A stretch of DNA of 64,000 nt from Streptomyces antimycoticus (GCF_005405925.1 NZ_BJHV01000001.1:2356001-2420000); one strand, 5' to 3'; shown: positions 52,218 through 61,384, counted from the first letter of the stretch. The notes: a model not told the origin generated them from the sequence alone. Made by a program: numbers and translations.

Positions 52218-52982
52218 TCAACTGCCCATCCCCAGCCGGGCACCACCGGCGACATCCAGGCTCAGACCGGTCAGGTAACGGTTTGCCGGGTCGCTGAGGA
52301 AGGCGATGGTCGCCGCCACCTCCTCCGGCTCGGCGAACCGGCCCATCGGGATCTGCGCGGCTCGGGCTTGGCGGGCGCGCTGGTCCCCCTCGGGGTCGCC
52401 GCCGCCGGCGCGGGTCGCGAGCTGGTCCCACATGGCGGTGTTGACCGGACCGGGGCACACACAGTTGACCGACACGTTGTCCGGGCCGAGTTCCAGAGCG
52501 AGCGACCAGCAGATGTTCAACACGGCTGCCTTGCTGGCGTTGTACGGCACGTACGCGCGACGGGCCTCCTTCGCGGCGACCGAGGCGACCGCGACCATGG
52601 AGCCGGAGCGCTGGGCCTGCATGATCAGCCCGACTTCGCGCAGTACGGAGAAGGCGCCCGTGGCGTTGATCGCCATCACTCGGGCGAACTCGGAGCTCGG
52701 GGTGGTGAGCAGGTCCGGCTCGTTGCCGAGGACTCCGGCGGCGTGGACCAGGACGTCGATCGCCCCGAATTCCGCCCGGATCCCGGTCACGGTGTCGCGC
52801 ACCGCCTGCTCGTCGGTGATGTCGAGCTCACGGAAGTCCGCGAGCCATGGCGGCCGGCTGTCCGGTGCCGTGCGGTCGCAGCCGATGACCACCGCGCCCG
52901 ATGCGTGCAGACGTTCCGCGGTAGCGGCTCCGATGCCTCCGCTGGAGCCGGTGACCAAGGCAATCTGGGACGGGGCGGTCAT
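52218..52982 (-). CDS. Short-chain dehydrogenase of the sugar-catabolic operon
   Basis: Classical SDR of 254 residues. The cofactor site is ALVTGSSGGIGAATAERL, followed by VLVHAAGVLGNE, the catalytic serine in MVAVASVAAKEARRAY and the YxxxK pair in YNASKAAVLN. Near the C-terminus come ANRYLTGLSLDVAGGARLG. It probably oxidises a sugar or polyol at a secondary hydroxyl, feeding the later enzymes of the island. It overlaps the transporter gene by 4 bp and is the last gene of the leftward operon. Confidence 0.87.
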   Translation of the reverse strand: MTAPSQIALVTGSSGGIGAATAERLHASGAVVIGCDRTAPDSRPPWLADFRELDITDEQAVRDTVTGIRAEFGAIDVLVHAAGVLGNEPDLLTTPSSEFARVMAINATGAFSVLREVGLIMQAQRSGSMVAVASVAAKEARRAYVPYNASKAAVLNICWSLALELGPDNVSVNCVCPGPVNTAMWDQLATRAGGGDPEGDQRARQARAAQIPMGRFAEPEEVAATIAFLSDPANRYLTGLSLDVAGGARLGMGS

Positions 52983-54395
52983 GGGGTGTCCTCCGTGGAT
53001 CGCGTGGTTGTAGAGCTGTGCTCGGCGTCGGATGCCGCAGCGGGGGGCGTGGTGGTAATGGTGTGCGTACCTGCGCTGCCCGTCTCCGGCAGGGTCAGGT
53101 AGACGATGAGGCAGAGCAGGACGATGACCGTCATGTACACCGCTACGCCCATGGGGTGGCCCGCCTCGATGAAGGCGCTGGCGATGAGTGGGGCCGTCCC
53201 GCCGAGGGCCGCGATGACGATCTGGTGGGCCACACCGATGCCGGACACACGTACGGAAGCAGGGAACAGCTCGGCCTGGATCGTCGGGTAGACCCCCTGC
53301 CAGATCGCCAGGACCACCCAGCCGGAGGCGGTCACCGTCACGTATACGCCGAATCCGGGTTGCTGCAGCAACAACAGCAGCGGGTAGAAGAGCACCACCA
53401 TGCCGATGGCCCCGATGATGGGGAACGGCTTGCGCCGGCCGATGCGGTCGGACAGGGCGCCGCACAGCGGCACGATGATCACCAGCAGGCCCAGCCCGAT
53501 GGCGTTCCCGGCCAAGGCGGAGTCCAGGTCACGGCCGGTGGTCAGGTGCGCGTAGGTGGGCAGGAAGGTGGCCCACGTGTAGTAGGCGACTGCCGGGGCC
53601 GACAGAGCCGCGGTCTGCAGCAGTGCCTTGGGGTGCCTGCGCAACAGTTCCCGCAGGCGCAGGTTCTCGGGTTGCCGGCCGGCGGCGGACTCCTCGACGG
53701 CGGCCTCGAATTCCGGGGATTCGTCGGCGCGCGAGCGCAGCAACAGACCGACCACGCCAAGGACACCGCCGATGGCGAACGGGATGCGCCAGCCCCACGT
53801 CTCCAGGTCATGGGTGTTCAGGGTCGAGGTGACGATCGCCCCCATGCCGGTGGCGGCCAGCGTCGCCAGGCCGCTGGCCACATTCGACAGCGAGCCGAAC
53901 AGCCCTCGCCGGTCGGTCGAGCCGTTCTCCACCATGTAGGCGATGGCGCTCTGCATCTCGCTGCCGGCCGAGATGCCCTGCAATACGCGGGCGAGCAGGA
54001 ACAGCAGCGGCGCCGCGTAGCCGATGGCGGAAAACGGTGGGGTGAGCGCGAGGATCAGGCTGCCCGCGGCCATGCCGCCGATGGTGGTGGCCATGACGAC
54101 GCGGCGGCCGTAGCGGTCGGCCAGGGGGGAGATGATGATGCCGCTCAGCGGCCGCACCACGAACCCGACCGCGTAGGTCAGCAGGGCGCTGATCAGCGAC
54201 ATCGCCGGGCTGCCCCGGGAAAGATCTGGCTCGAGAAGACAGCGGCCAGCAGGCCGTAGATGTACCAGTCGTACCACTCGATGAAGTGGCCGATGGTGCC
54301 CGCCAGGACGTTCAACGGCCTCCCGCGGGGTGGGGCTTCCGGGTGGCCGGTGGCGGAGGGGACTTCGGTGAGGCTGTTCTTGGTGCGTTCGCCAT
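52979..54395 (-). CDS. MHS-family proton symporter for a sugar acid or similar substrate, two apparent frameshifts
   Basis: Metabolite:H+ symporter of the major facilitator superfamily. From the ATG 54395 (GAGGAG upstream) the reading passes into TIGHFIEWYDWYIYGLLAAV after a frame change at a G run (54327-54330), and into LISALLTYAVGFVVRPLSGI after a second change at CCCC 54213-54216. One added C/G at each site gives a single protein. Diagnostic features are IEWYDWYIYG in helix 1, PLADRYGRRVVM after helix 2 and LSDRIGRRKPF after helix 8. It should import the substrate of this island. Gene order places it just upstream of the SDR. Confidence 0.83.
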
Positions 54396-54569
54396 TGAGC
54401 GCTCCTCAGTGCAGTGAGGGATGGGGGCTGTGCGAACAGTCGGCGGTCTGGGGCGCCGCGGACCAGGTGGTTCCGGTCGACGCTGCCGGCGGTTCCGGAA
54501 GCCTTCTTCGAAAGGTGATGTCGCCGATGCCGGCCGCGATGAGGGGGCCCGGCCGGGGCTCGCGGAGGG

Positions 54570-55553
54570 TCAGCGCGTCGCGTGAGAGGACCAGGTGCGG
54601 CCCTCCTGCTCCTTCACGGGGAGGCCGGCGGCCAGCAGGATCCTGTCGAGGAGCGCCTGCGTGCGGGCGGCTTCCCGCCCCGACGTCAGCGGCGCGCCAC
54701 GGTCTCGTACGCGGTCGAGGAAGTGGTGAACGGCGGCGGCGAACCCGAAGGTGTTCGTCGCCGTGGCCCAGCCGAATGCCTCGGGGCTCATCGAGCGCAC
54801 GGTGCTGACGCCGTCCCGGGTGAGGGTCACCGTGTCCGGAGCCACCACCTCGGCCGAACGCTCGGCGCCGTAGGCATCAAGTTTCTCCGCCCACGAACCC
54901 GCGTTCCGCGCCGCTGTCAGGACGCCGGTGCCACCACCGGCGAATCGCACCAGGGCGGCGACGCCGTCCTCCTGCCAGGGGTCGTCACCGGCGGCGTGGG
55001 AGGAGACGTCGACCGGTTCGCCCGGGCAGAACCAGCGCAGCAGGTCCACCATGTGGATGGCGTTCTCGAACGTCGCGCGGTACTCACTGCCGCGGCGGTT
55101 CTTCTGCGCGATGCAGAAGGCGGCACCGGTGTCCCCGAACTGGTCACGAGCGGCGACGTAGGTCGGCGCGAACCTGCGGTTGAACCCGACCATCAGCACG
55201 CGGTCGCGCTCGTCGGCGAGGTCGGCGAGCCGCTCGGCGTCACTGGTCGCGGTCGCGAGTGGTTTCTCGCAGAAGACGTCGACGTTCGCCTCCAGCGCGC
55301 GGCTCACTCCGGCCAAATGCTCCGACCTCGGGGTCAGCACGAACAGGGCGTCCAGGTCACGCTCGAGTGCCTGGTCAACCGAAGGTACCGCGGTGGAGAA
55401 CCCCCATCGACGGACCAGTTCGGACGGGTCCTCGCGCCGGGACACCAGGACGTCGAGGACGATGTCGTCTCGCGCCACCAGGGTGGGCAACTGCGCGATG
55501 TGCGCGATGTTCCCGGCGCCGACCACACCGACACGCAGCGGGCGCCGGCTCAT
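54570..55553 (-). CDS. Gfo/Idh/MocA-family oxidoreductase (first of two in the island)
   Basis: Oxidoreductase of 327 residues. NAD(P) motif VGVVGAGNIAHIAQLPTLVA is at the N-terminus, the family motif CEKPLATATSDAE near residue 95 and NAIHMVDLLRWFCPGEPVDV in the catalytic-histidine region near 165. Such enzymes oxidise ring hydroxyls of inositols and sugar acids with NAD+. It overlaps the isomerase gene by 4 bp, implying consecutive steps. A 170-bp gap to the transporter gene separates it from the end of the operon. Confidence 0.87.
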   Translation of the reverse strand: MSRRPLRVGVVGAGNIAHIAQLPTLVARDDIVLDVLVSRREDPSELVRRWGFSTAVPSVDQALERDLDALFVLTPRSEHLAGVSRALEANVDVFCEKPLATATSDAERLADLADERDRVLMVGFNRRFAPTYVAARDQFGDTGAAFCIAQKNRRGSEYRATFENAIHMVDLLRWFCPGEPVDVSSHAAGDDPWQEDGVAALVRFAGGGTGVLTAARNAGSWAEKLDAYGAERSAEVVAPDTVTLTRDGVSTVRSMSPEAFGWATATNTFGFAAAVHHFLDRVRDRGAPLTSGREAARTQALLDRILLAAGLPVKEQEGRTWSSHATR

Positions 55554-56461
55554 CGGGACACCTCCGCGGGCGCGAGGCCGGCGGCCTCTTCGAGGAGTGA
55601 ACGGAGCGCGCGGGCGGACCGGGCGAAGCCCTCCGCCGGAGCCGGGAGATCCTGTGGGTGCCAGCGGTACTCGTATTCGAGGCTGAGGACGTCGTCGTAT
55701 CCATGCTGCTTGACCGCGTGAAGGATGTCCCGCCAGGGCACGATGCCCTCACCGACGACGCGGGAGCGCACGGCTCGCTCGTCCGCCTTCACCCGGGCCG
55801 TCTCGGAAGCGACGAAGGGTGCGTTCGGATCGGTGAAGACGAGGTCCTTCACGTGGACGTGCCCGATCAGGCCGCCCTGCTCACGCAGCGCCTCCGGCCA
55901 TGCCTCGTCGTGTGTGAAGGTGAGATTCGCCTGGTCGTAGAGCACCCGGACGGCAGGCGAGTCCACCTCACGTATCAGCCGAGCGGTCTCCTTGGCCGAT
56001 TGCGTCATGGTTCCGAAGTGGTTCTCCACGCACAGGCGCACTCCGGCGTCAGCGGCGAGCGGCGCCAGCTCCGAAAGGCTCACGCGCAGGCGCTCCCAAT
56101 GTCCGGCGTGATCGATTCGATCCGCTCCCCAGGAACCCGCGTACACCCGGATCCGGGTCGCGCCCACGCGATGGGCGCAGTCCACCGTCGCCCGCAGCTC
56201 GTCGAGCGCGGCCCGGCGCTGCGCCGGGTCCTCATGGTTGATCCCCGTGGTGTACGGAGCGAGCCCCACCACCGGTACGCCGAGATCGTCCGCCACACGG
56301 GCCGCCTCGGCCGCGGCGGCGTCGTCCCCGACCGGCAGTCCGCTGCGGTAGTCGTTCTGGTAGATGACCTCCGCTCCCTCCAGACCGGCGGCGGCGAAGA
56401 GCTCCAGTGCCTCGGGAAGGGTCTGTTCGGGTGTGCCGAGGGTGTGGCCAATGATGCGCAC
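55550..56461 (-). CDS. TIM-barrel sugar isomerase/epimerase (xylose-isomerase-like, AP-endonuclease-2 fold)
   Basis: Protein of 303 residues of the sugar phosphate isomerase/epimerase family. Metal-ligand candidates are the glutamate in LCVENHFGTMTQ, the aspartate in VLYDQANLTF, the histidine in IGHVHVKDLVFTD and the final glutamate in VLSLEYEYRWHP. It probably interconverts a keto-sugar or keto-inositol produced by the oxidoreductases. The GTG at 56461 shares a base with the TAG of the upstream VOC gene and has AAAGGACC before it. Neighbours are all sugar-catabolic. Confidence 0.85.
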   Translation of the reverse strand: MRIIGHTLGTPEQTLPEALELFAAAGLEGAEVIYQNDYRSGLPVGDDAAAAEAARVADDLGVPVVGLAPYTTGINHEDPAQRRAALDELRATVDCAHRVGATRIRVYAGSWGADRIDHAGHWERLRVSLSELAPLAADAGVRLCVENHFGTMTQSAKETARLIREVDSPAVRVLYDQANLTFTHDEAWPEALREQGGLIGHVHVKDLVFTDPNAPFVASETARVKADERAVRSRVVGEGIVPWRDILHAVKQHGYDDVLSLEYEYRWHPQDLPAPAEGFARSARALRSLLEEAAGLAPAEVSR

Positions 56462-57000
56462 TACAGGTCCTTTCCAGTTCGGGAGGGGGCGGACCAGTCG
56501 GCGGGGCCGACCAACGGTGGTGGGTCGTGGACGCGGGACCGGTCGACCAGCTCGATCAACAGGCCCCAGGGCGCCCGGATATAGGTCCACCGATTGCCCG
56601 CGACGCGAGGGCTGTCCGGGCCGACCTCCTTGGTTCCGCCCAGAACACTGGCGCCGTGCGACCGGAGATGCTCGACGGCCGCGTCGACGTCCTCCACGGT
56701 GAAGCACAAGTGGTGGCCACCGGGGTCGCAGTGGCGTGGGTAGTCGTGCCGCTGGTCGGTGCTCCACCACTGGAACAGCTCCACGTTGAGGTTGGGTGGC
56801 ATGCGCAACATGGCGAGTTCCAGCCGGGCATCGGCCGGGACCTCGAAATGTGCGGGCATGAAGTGGGCGTCGGGCCCGCGCGTCGAGCGGTAGAGCTCCT
56901 CGGCGCCCAGGGCGCCGGCGAAGAAGGTGACCGCTTCGCTCAGGTCGGGCACCGTGAAGGCGACGTGGTCGACGTACCGGAACCCGGCGGGGAGGCTCAT
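56461..57000 (-). CDS. VOC-superfamily (glyoxalase-like) protein
   Basis: Vicinal-oxygen-chelate protein of 179 residues made of two beta-alpha-beta-beta-beta repeats. It begins YVDHVAFTVPDLSEAVTFFA and repeats with GHHLCFTVEDVDAAVEHLRS, ending GLLIELVDRS; the histidine and glutamate ligands of the metal site are in VDHVAF, HHLCF and LLIELV. In sugar-acid loci these proteins act as lyase or epimerase on small ketoacids, but the reaction here is not readable. It overlaps the LacI gene by 4 bp and the isomerase gene by 1 bp. Confidence 0.83.
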   Translation of the reverse strand: MSLPAGFRYVDHVAFTVPDLSEAVTFFAGALGAEELYRSTRGPDAHFMPAHFEVPADARLELAMLRMPPNLNVELFQWWSTDQRHDYPRHCDPGGHHLCFTVEDVDAAVEHLRSHGASVLGGTKEVGPDSPRVAGNRWTYIRAPWGLLIELVDRSRVHDPPPLVGPADWSAPSRTGKDL

Positions 57001-57995
57001 CGGGGCACCTCCGCGGTCGACTCACGGATCAGCAGATCCGGGGTGAGAACGACATGTCCCGTCTCCCCGTCCTTGAGGAGTTTCTCGGCGAGGTCGATGG
57101 CGATCACTCCCATGTCGGCTATGGGCTGGCGGACCGTGGTCAGTCGCGGATTGAACCGGGCGCCGAACTCCAGGCCGTCGAAACCCATCACCGACACCTC
57201 GTCCGGGACGGACACACCTCGCACACCGAGCGCGGAGATGAGGTCGAACGCGACCATGTCGTTGGCCGCGATGACCGCTGTCGGACGCTCGTCGCGTGCC
57301 ATGTCCACAAGACGCTCGGCGGCCCGCTCACCCACGTCGGGCCCGGTGCCCGCGTCCAAGATCATCGCTGGCATGTCCAGCTCCGCGGCCAGCCCCTCGT
57401 AGGCGGCCAAGCGGTCCCTGGACGTGTACGCCCCGGAGATGCCGGACACGTACGCGATGCGCCGGTGCCCCAGGCCCCGCAGATGGTCCACGGCGAGAGC
57501 GATCCCCTCGGCGCTGTCCACCGTCACGGTCGGCACCTGTGCCTGTTCGACGCGGTCGACGACAACGACCTTGCTGCCAAGCGCGACGTTCTGCAGCTCG
57601 TCGAGATCCACGCTGGTCGACGGTGCGACGATCCCGAAGGGTGCGTACATCTCTTGCAGGGAGGTCAGATACGCGTTGGTCTGGGCCACCTCGCCACCGG
57701 TCACGCACAACACCAACTGATAACCCCGGTCGGCCGCCGCGGCAGCCATGGTCCTCGCCAGCTCACCGTAGAAGGGGTTGGTGATGTCCGGGACGATCAG
57801 CGGGACAAGCTTGCTCGCCCGGCGGCGCAGGGCCTGCGCCAGCGGATTCACCCGGTAACCGAGACTCTCCGCCACCTCCAGGACATGTTGCCGGGTCGCC
57901 GCGTTCACGGCTTCCGGCCGGGAGAACGCGCGGGAAACCGTGGAGCGATGGACACCCGCTCGGGCGGCGACGTCGTCGATACTCACCTCAGCCAA
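56997..57995 (-). CDS. LacI-family repressor of the catabolic island
   Basis: Repressor of 332 residues. Helix-turn-helix VSIDDVAARAGVHRSTVSRA with FSRPEAVNAATRQHVLEVAE, then hinge GYRVNPLAQALRRRASKLVP, and the effector-binding core (GHRRIAYVSGISGAYTSRDR, ending DEVSVMGFDGLEFGARFNPR). It is embedded in the leftward operon between the VOC gene and the second oxidoreductase gene, so it should be autoregulated. Three tandem palindromes upstream of the operon (59046-59090) are the expected binding sites. Inducer unknown, likely a sugar acid or its product. Confidence 0.92.
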   Translation of the reverse strand: MAEVSIDDVAARAGVHRSTVSRAFSRPEAVNAATRQHVLEVAESLGYRVNPLAQALRRRASKLVPLIVPDITNPFYGELARTMAAAAADRGYQLVLCVTGGEVAQTNAYLTSLQEMYAPFGIVAPSTSVDLDELQNVALGSKVVVVDRVEQAQVPTVTVDSAEGIALAVDHLRGLGHRRIAYVSGISGAYTSRDRLAAYEGLAAELDMPAMILDAGTGPDVGERAAERLVDMARDERPTAVIAANDMVAFDLISALGVRGVSVPDEVSVMGFDGLEFGARFNPRLTTVRQPIADMGVIAIDLAEKLLKDGETGHVVLTPDLLIRESTAEVPR

Positions 57996-58982
57996 GGCTG
58001 ACCTCCGTGGACGCGATGGGAGACCGCTGGTACGCGGCCCAGATGAGGCTCATTGTGTCGGCGAGGTCAGTCAAGGCGGGCAGCCCGGCGAAGCCGTCCG
58101 CCCAGGTGTCGGCAACCTGCCGGACGAACGCGTCGTACAGCGGGTCGCTGTCCACATCGATGGTGCTCGACTCGGTGGCACCGTCCGACGCGCGTGTGAA
58201 AGAGACTTCGCCGGAGGTGCCTACGTCGACGTATCCGCTGTCGCCTGCGCTGGTGAAGGAGCAGTACCGCTTGGCGGGGCTCGCCGGGAAGGCATAGCCG
58301 ACCTCGATGATCGCCTCGCTGCCGTCGTCGCCGGCGAGCACCAGGGTGGCGTGGTCCTCGACGCCCTCGCCGTGCAGGCTCGCGGAAAGGGTGGCCGCCA
58401 CAAGTTCAACGCGCCGGGCGCGACTTCGCCGCAGGAAAAGGTCGATGAAGTGCGGGGCCAGGTTCACCAGACACCCCCGCCGGAGCGGGCGGGCTGGAGC
58501 ATCCAGGAGCAGCCTGCCTCCCGATAGCGTTCCGGCGGGCCGGCCACGAAGCTCGACCGTTGGTACGTGGGCGCGCCGGCCAGAGACAGCGCGTGATCCA
58601 CGGGGCCGCCACGCTGAACGAACGGGACGGTCGCCGCGACGCCTGCCGAGGCGGCGGCATCCCGAATCCGCTCCACGTCCTCGGGTCCCAGGCCGCCCGG
58701 CTTCTCGACCACGAAGGGGATACCGCGCTCGACCAGGGACAGGCAGGTGTCCACCATGCGGTCGTGCGGCCCGAAGACGTAGGCCAGGTCCAATGGCCCG
58801 GCGTCCAGAGCGGCCTCGACCTCCCCGTACACGGACGCGTCGAGGCGTCGGGCGATGTCGACGATCTGGTCGGGCTCCTCGTCCTGGATCAGCACGACGT
58901 CGTGAGTGTCCGCCCAGGCGCTGACATACAGGGGTACGTGCCAGTGGCGGGCACCTAGAACTGCTGTGAGCGGACGTCTCAC
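57988..58982 (-). CDS. Second Gfo/Idh/MocA-type oxidoreductase, apparent frameshift
   Basis: Promoter-proximal gene of the leftward operon. The N-terminal portion reads TAVLGARHWHVPLYVSAWAD with VVEKPGGLGPEDVERI, the EKP motif of the family. After the CCCCC run 58474-58478 the frame changes and continues CLVNLAPHFIDLFLRRSRAR to the stop at 57988. Adding one base rejoins them as SGGGCLVNLAPHF, so the enzyme is probably intact (about 330 residues). GTG 58982 (or 58985) follows GGGAGG. Probably NAD-dependent oxidation of the imported substrate. Overlaps the LacI gene by 8 bp. Confidence 0.82.
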
Positions 58983-59045
58983 CACGCGCCTCCCAACTTC
59001 GGTATGGGGCAACTTCTGCCGATCTTCCTGTCCGGGGCCGATCAC

Positions 59046-59091
59046 TGCAATCGGTTGCTGCAATCGGTTGCTGAGATCGGTTGCATAACCG
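59046..59091. promoter_or_regulatory. Three tandem LacI operators in the divergent promoter region
   Basis: Units TGCAATCGGTTGC (59046-59058), TGCAATCGGTTGC (59059-59071) and TGAGATCGGTTGC (59072-59084) follow directly. Each is nearly its own reverse complement (GCAACCG/CGGTTGC type), and the third overlaps CGGTTGCATAACCG. This is typical for LacI/GalR operators with a central CG. They lie between the leftward operon (start 58982) and the rightward aldolase/kinase pair (59154), so one repressor can control both. Confidence 0.65.
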
Positions 59092-59153
59092 AAACAGAGG
59101 GCCATAAGCTCTGTCAACACCCCCCGCCATCCGATTTCATTTGAGGTGACTCG

Positions 59154-59795
59154 ATGCGCAAGCTGCGCACCCTGAATGCCGTGTGCGAGACCGGGACGGT
59201 GCTGATCGTGCGCCTGCCCACCGCCGAGGCGTCGTACGAAGTGGCTTGCGAGGCCATCGCAGGAGGGATACGAACGGTCGAGGTGACACTCACGACGCCG
59301 GGTGCCCTGGACGTGATTCGCCGGCTGAGTTCGGAGTATCCCGAGGCCGACATCGGCGCCGGCAGCGTGCTCGACGCGGCGTCGGCGTACGCGAGCATCC
59401 AGGCCGGCGCGCGTTTCCTGGTCAGCCCCCAGGTCGATCCCGGCATGCTGGAGACCGCCGGCCGCTACCAGGCCGTCAGCATCTGCGGAGCCGCGACACC
59501 CACCGAGATCGTCCAAGCGGCCACGGCAGGAGCCGATCTCGTCAAGCTGTTCCCCTCGTCGGTCCTCAACCGCGACTACGCCCGTGCAGTACTCGAACCA
59601 CTCGGCCACATCCCCCTGGTCCCGGCCGGAGGTGTGTCCCCGGACAACGTGGCCGAGTGGTTCGATGCCGGAGTCGCAGCAGTTGGCGTCGGAAGCTTCA
59701 TCAGCAAGGCGGCACAGCGAGAAAGCACCGAGCGGCACCCTGTACGCGCGGCGGCCCGGACATTCCTCGAGGCGGTGGCCGATGCCCGCGCCTGA
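59154..59795 (+). CDS. KDPG/KHG-type 2-dehydro-3-deoxy-sugar-phosphate aldolase
   Basis: Class I aldolase of 213 residues, TIM-barrel. The Schiff-base lysine is in GADLVKLFPSS near residue 130, with GIRTVEVTLTTPGALDVIR and IGAGSVLDAASAYASIQAGA earlier and PAGGVSPDNVAEWFDAGVAA at the phosphate site. It should split a 2-keto-3-deoxy-6-phospho sugar acid into pyruvate and a triose phosphate, the last step of sugar-acid breakdown. Rightward gene of the divergent promoter, overlapping the kinase gene by 14 bp. Confidence 0.9.
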   Translation: MRKLRTLNAVCETGTVLIVRLPTAEASYEVACEAIAGGIRTVEVTLTTPGALDVIRRLSSEYPEADIGAGSVLDAASAYASIQAGARFLVSPQVDPGMLETAGRYQAVSICGAATPTEIVQAATAGADLVKLFPSSVLNRDYARAVLEPLGHIPLVPAGGVSPDNVAEWFDAGVAAVGVGSFISKAAQRESTERHPVRAAARTFLEAVADARA

Positions 59796-60411
59796 CCCAC
59801 TGTCCCCCGCCTCCGGGATGCCACCGGTATTCGTCGCCATCGGACCTGCGGGATCGGGAAAGTCTCATGTCGCCCGGCAGCTCGCTCAACGGCTCCGCGC
59901 GGTCTACCTCGACAAGGACTCTCTGACCGGTGACCTCGTGGACGCCGCGCTCGAACTGGTCGGCCGACGGACCGGAGGCCGTGAAGACGACCCGACCTAC
60001 ATCGAACGGTTGATGCCGGCCGAGTACGCGGCCCTGTTCGCCACGGCGGCGGACAACCTGCGGCTGGGCCTCCCTGTCGTCCTGGACGCACCCTTCGCCG
60101 CGTACCTCGCCAACCCCGACTTCTTGACCGCCTCGGTCGACCAAGCTTCTTGGCCCACCGGGACACCCGTTGTCGTGGTCGAGGTACGGGCCTCCGCGGA
60201 GACCGTTCGCACACGACTGACGCAACGAGGCCTGCCCCGCGACCGGGCCAAGCTTGCCGACTGGTCGGCATTCTGGCAACGACTGGGGACCCAGGGCTGC
60301 GCCTGGACCGGCGCTCGGCACATCGTCGTGGACAACGACGCCGAACCGGACCTCGACGCCGTTGTGGGGCTCGCGGGCGATACCGGGCAGGTGCCCCTTC
60401 ACGCCTTCTGA
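59782..60411 (+). CDS. P-loop kinase (gluconokinase/AAA-type)
   Basis: Nucleotide-binding protein of 209 residues. Walker A is FVAIGPAGSGKSHVARQLAQ near residue 20, and LGLPVVLDAPFAAYLAN plus EVRASAETVRTRLTQRG match the small-molecule kinase fold of gluconokinase/shikimate kinase. It could phosphorylate the 2-keto-3-deoxy sugar acid before the aldolase acts, replacing a usual ribokinase-type KDG kinase. ATG 59782 lies inside the aldolase reading frame; the two are coupled. The substrate is inferred from position only. Confidence 0.75.
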   Translation: MPAPDPLSPASGMPPVFVAIGPAGSGKSHVARQLAQRLRAVYLDKDSLTGDLVDAALELVGRRTGGREDDPTYIERLMPAEYAALFATAADNLRLGLPVVLDAPFAAYLANPDFLTASVDQASWPTGTPVVVVEVRASAETVRTRLTQRGLPRDRAKLADWSAFWQRLGTQGCAWTGARHIVVDNDAEPDLDAVVGLAGDTGQVPLHAF

Positions 60412-60629
60412 GCTTGGTCTTTGACCTCGGGCGTCACTCGAGACCAAAGATCAAGCCAAGGCCGTGGCCCCAACTTGCTTATCTGGCACCGGATATGGGT
60501 GGACGCGTATACAGTGCCGATGCCATCGTGAATCACGCATCCGAGTGTCGGTCCGCACCGGCCGTGGGCCATGTCGAGGCGTCCACGACGAGTTCAGCGC
60601 CATGGTGGTCGGCCAGACCGTTCAGACGT

Positions 60630-60828
60630 TCAGGCGGAGCTCGGCAAGGCGTTGAGCCGGTCGATTGCCCGGGTGATCTCGTTGGTCCAGGGCCATCGGG
60701 TGGTGAAGCGAAGCCGGCGGCGGCCGGTGGTGACGAGCTGGGCGGCGGCGGAGAACAGTCGCAGGCGGAGCTTCTTGGGATCCCAGCGGCGGGGTTGGCC
60801 GGTCAAGGCGAGCATGGGCATCCTGTGG
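60630..60828 (-). pseudogene. IS1380-family transposase, C-terminal fragment
   Basis: Minus-strand peptide LALTGQPRRWDPKKLRLRLF followed by SAAAQLVTTGRRRLRF, then RWPWTNEITRAIDRLNALPS to a stop at 60630, which is the usual C-terminus of IS1380 transposases (RWPW...ITxAIxRLxALP). The N-terminal two thirds are absent, replaced at about 60830 by chromosomal sequence. Together with the N-terminal fragment at 51850-52065 in the same orientation it brackets the catabolic island. Confidence 0.72.
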
Positions 60829-60831
60829 TAA

Positions 60832-60924
60832 GTGGCGCTGATCGTCCTGGTGGTGTGGCTGCTCGGCTTCGTGATGCGCTCCACCAACGCAGGTGGCGGC
60901 CGCGGCCGCTGGTACCGATGGTGA
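60832..60924 (+). pseudogene. C-terminal half of a conserved hydrophobic small protein gene, cut by the IS1380 element
   Basis: From 60832 the peptide VALIVLVVWLLGFVMRS then TNAGGGRGRWYRW runs to TGA 60924. This is the ending of the Streptomyces hydrophobic proteins of about 50-55 residues (transmembrane VVWLLGF plus a glycine/arginine tail and RWYRW). The first half is missing where the transposase fragment begins. It shows where the IS inserted. A perfect hairpin terminator follows it. Confidence 0.6.
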
Positions 60925-60950
60925 CCTGACGCCGAACACACCCCCGGATA

Positions 60951-60978
60951 GGGCCCGGCCGAGACCTCGGCCGGGCCC
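60951..60978 (+). terminator. Perfect 13-bp stem hairpin
   Basis: GGGCCCGGCCGAG (60951-60963) pairs fully with CTCGGCCGGGCCC (60966-60978). A T-rich tail is weak (CTTGTT from 60984), but the stem stability is typical of GC-rich actinobacterial terminators. It lies 26 bp after the stop of the hydrophobic-protein remnant. Confidence 0.75.
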
Positions 60979-61048
60979 TGTCGGCTTGTTCGACGAATTG
61001 CCAGGGGCCGCATCGGGCGAACGCGTCCGGAGGTAATTCTGGGTAGGT

Positions 61049-61384
61049 GTGGTGCAGTCGGGGCGGGGCCGGACACGCGCGCCAGGAACCCGCGCAACCT
61101 CCACGTCGCGTCTGCGCCCCCGACCTCACCCGCGCTGCGACCGGGACGCCACTGTCCTCTGGGACGACGATCTGACGCCCGCCGTCCTGCAGGATGGCGA
61201 CGGTGCCTCCATCACGACACTGCTGCGTGTTCTGCGTTTCTCCGCGGAGTGCTGGGGTGTCACGGCCGATGACGCCTGGTGGGCGTACGGCGCCGGTGTT
61301 GCCACGCTCGACGTCCCGCGCGTCACCGCCGAGTTCCTCGCCCGGCTGCTGGCTGTCCACCAGCGGCGGTTGCGCACCCCATGA
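61049..61384 (+). CDS. Hypothetical protein
   Basis: Open frame of 111 codons. The first half is Arg/Pro-rich and looks noncoding. From about residue 34 the sequence becomes protein-like: VLWDDDLTPAVLQDGDGASI, then TLLRVLRFSAECWGV and DAWWAYGAGVATLDVPRV, with AEFLARLLAVHQRRL at the end. No family was recognised. The real start may be later or the gene may be the 3' part of a longer broken gene. No clear ribosome-binding site. Confidence 0.35.
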   Translation: MVQSGRGRTRAPGTRATSTSRLRPRPHPRCDRDATVLWDDDLTPAVLQDGDGASITTLLRVLRFSAECWGVTADDAWWAYGAGVATLDVPRVTAEFLARLLAVHQRRLRTP

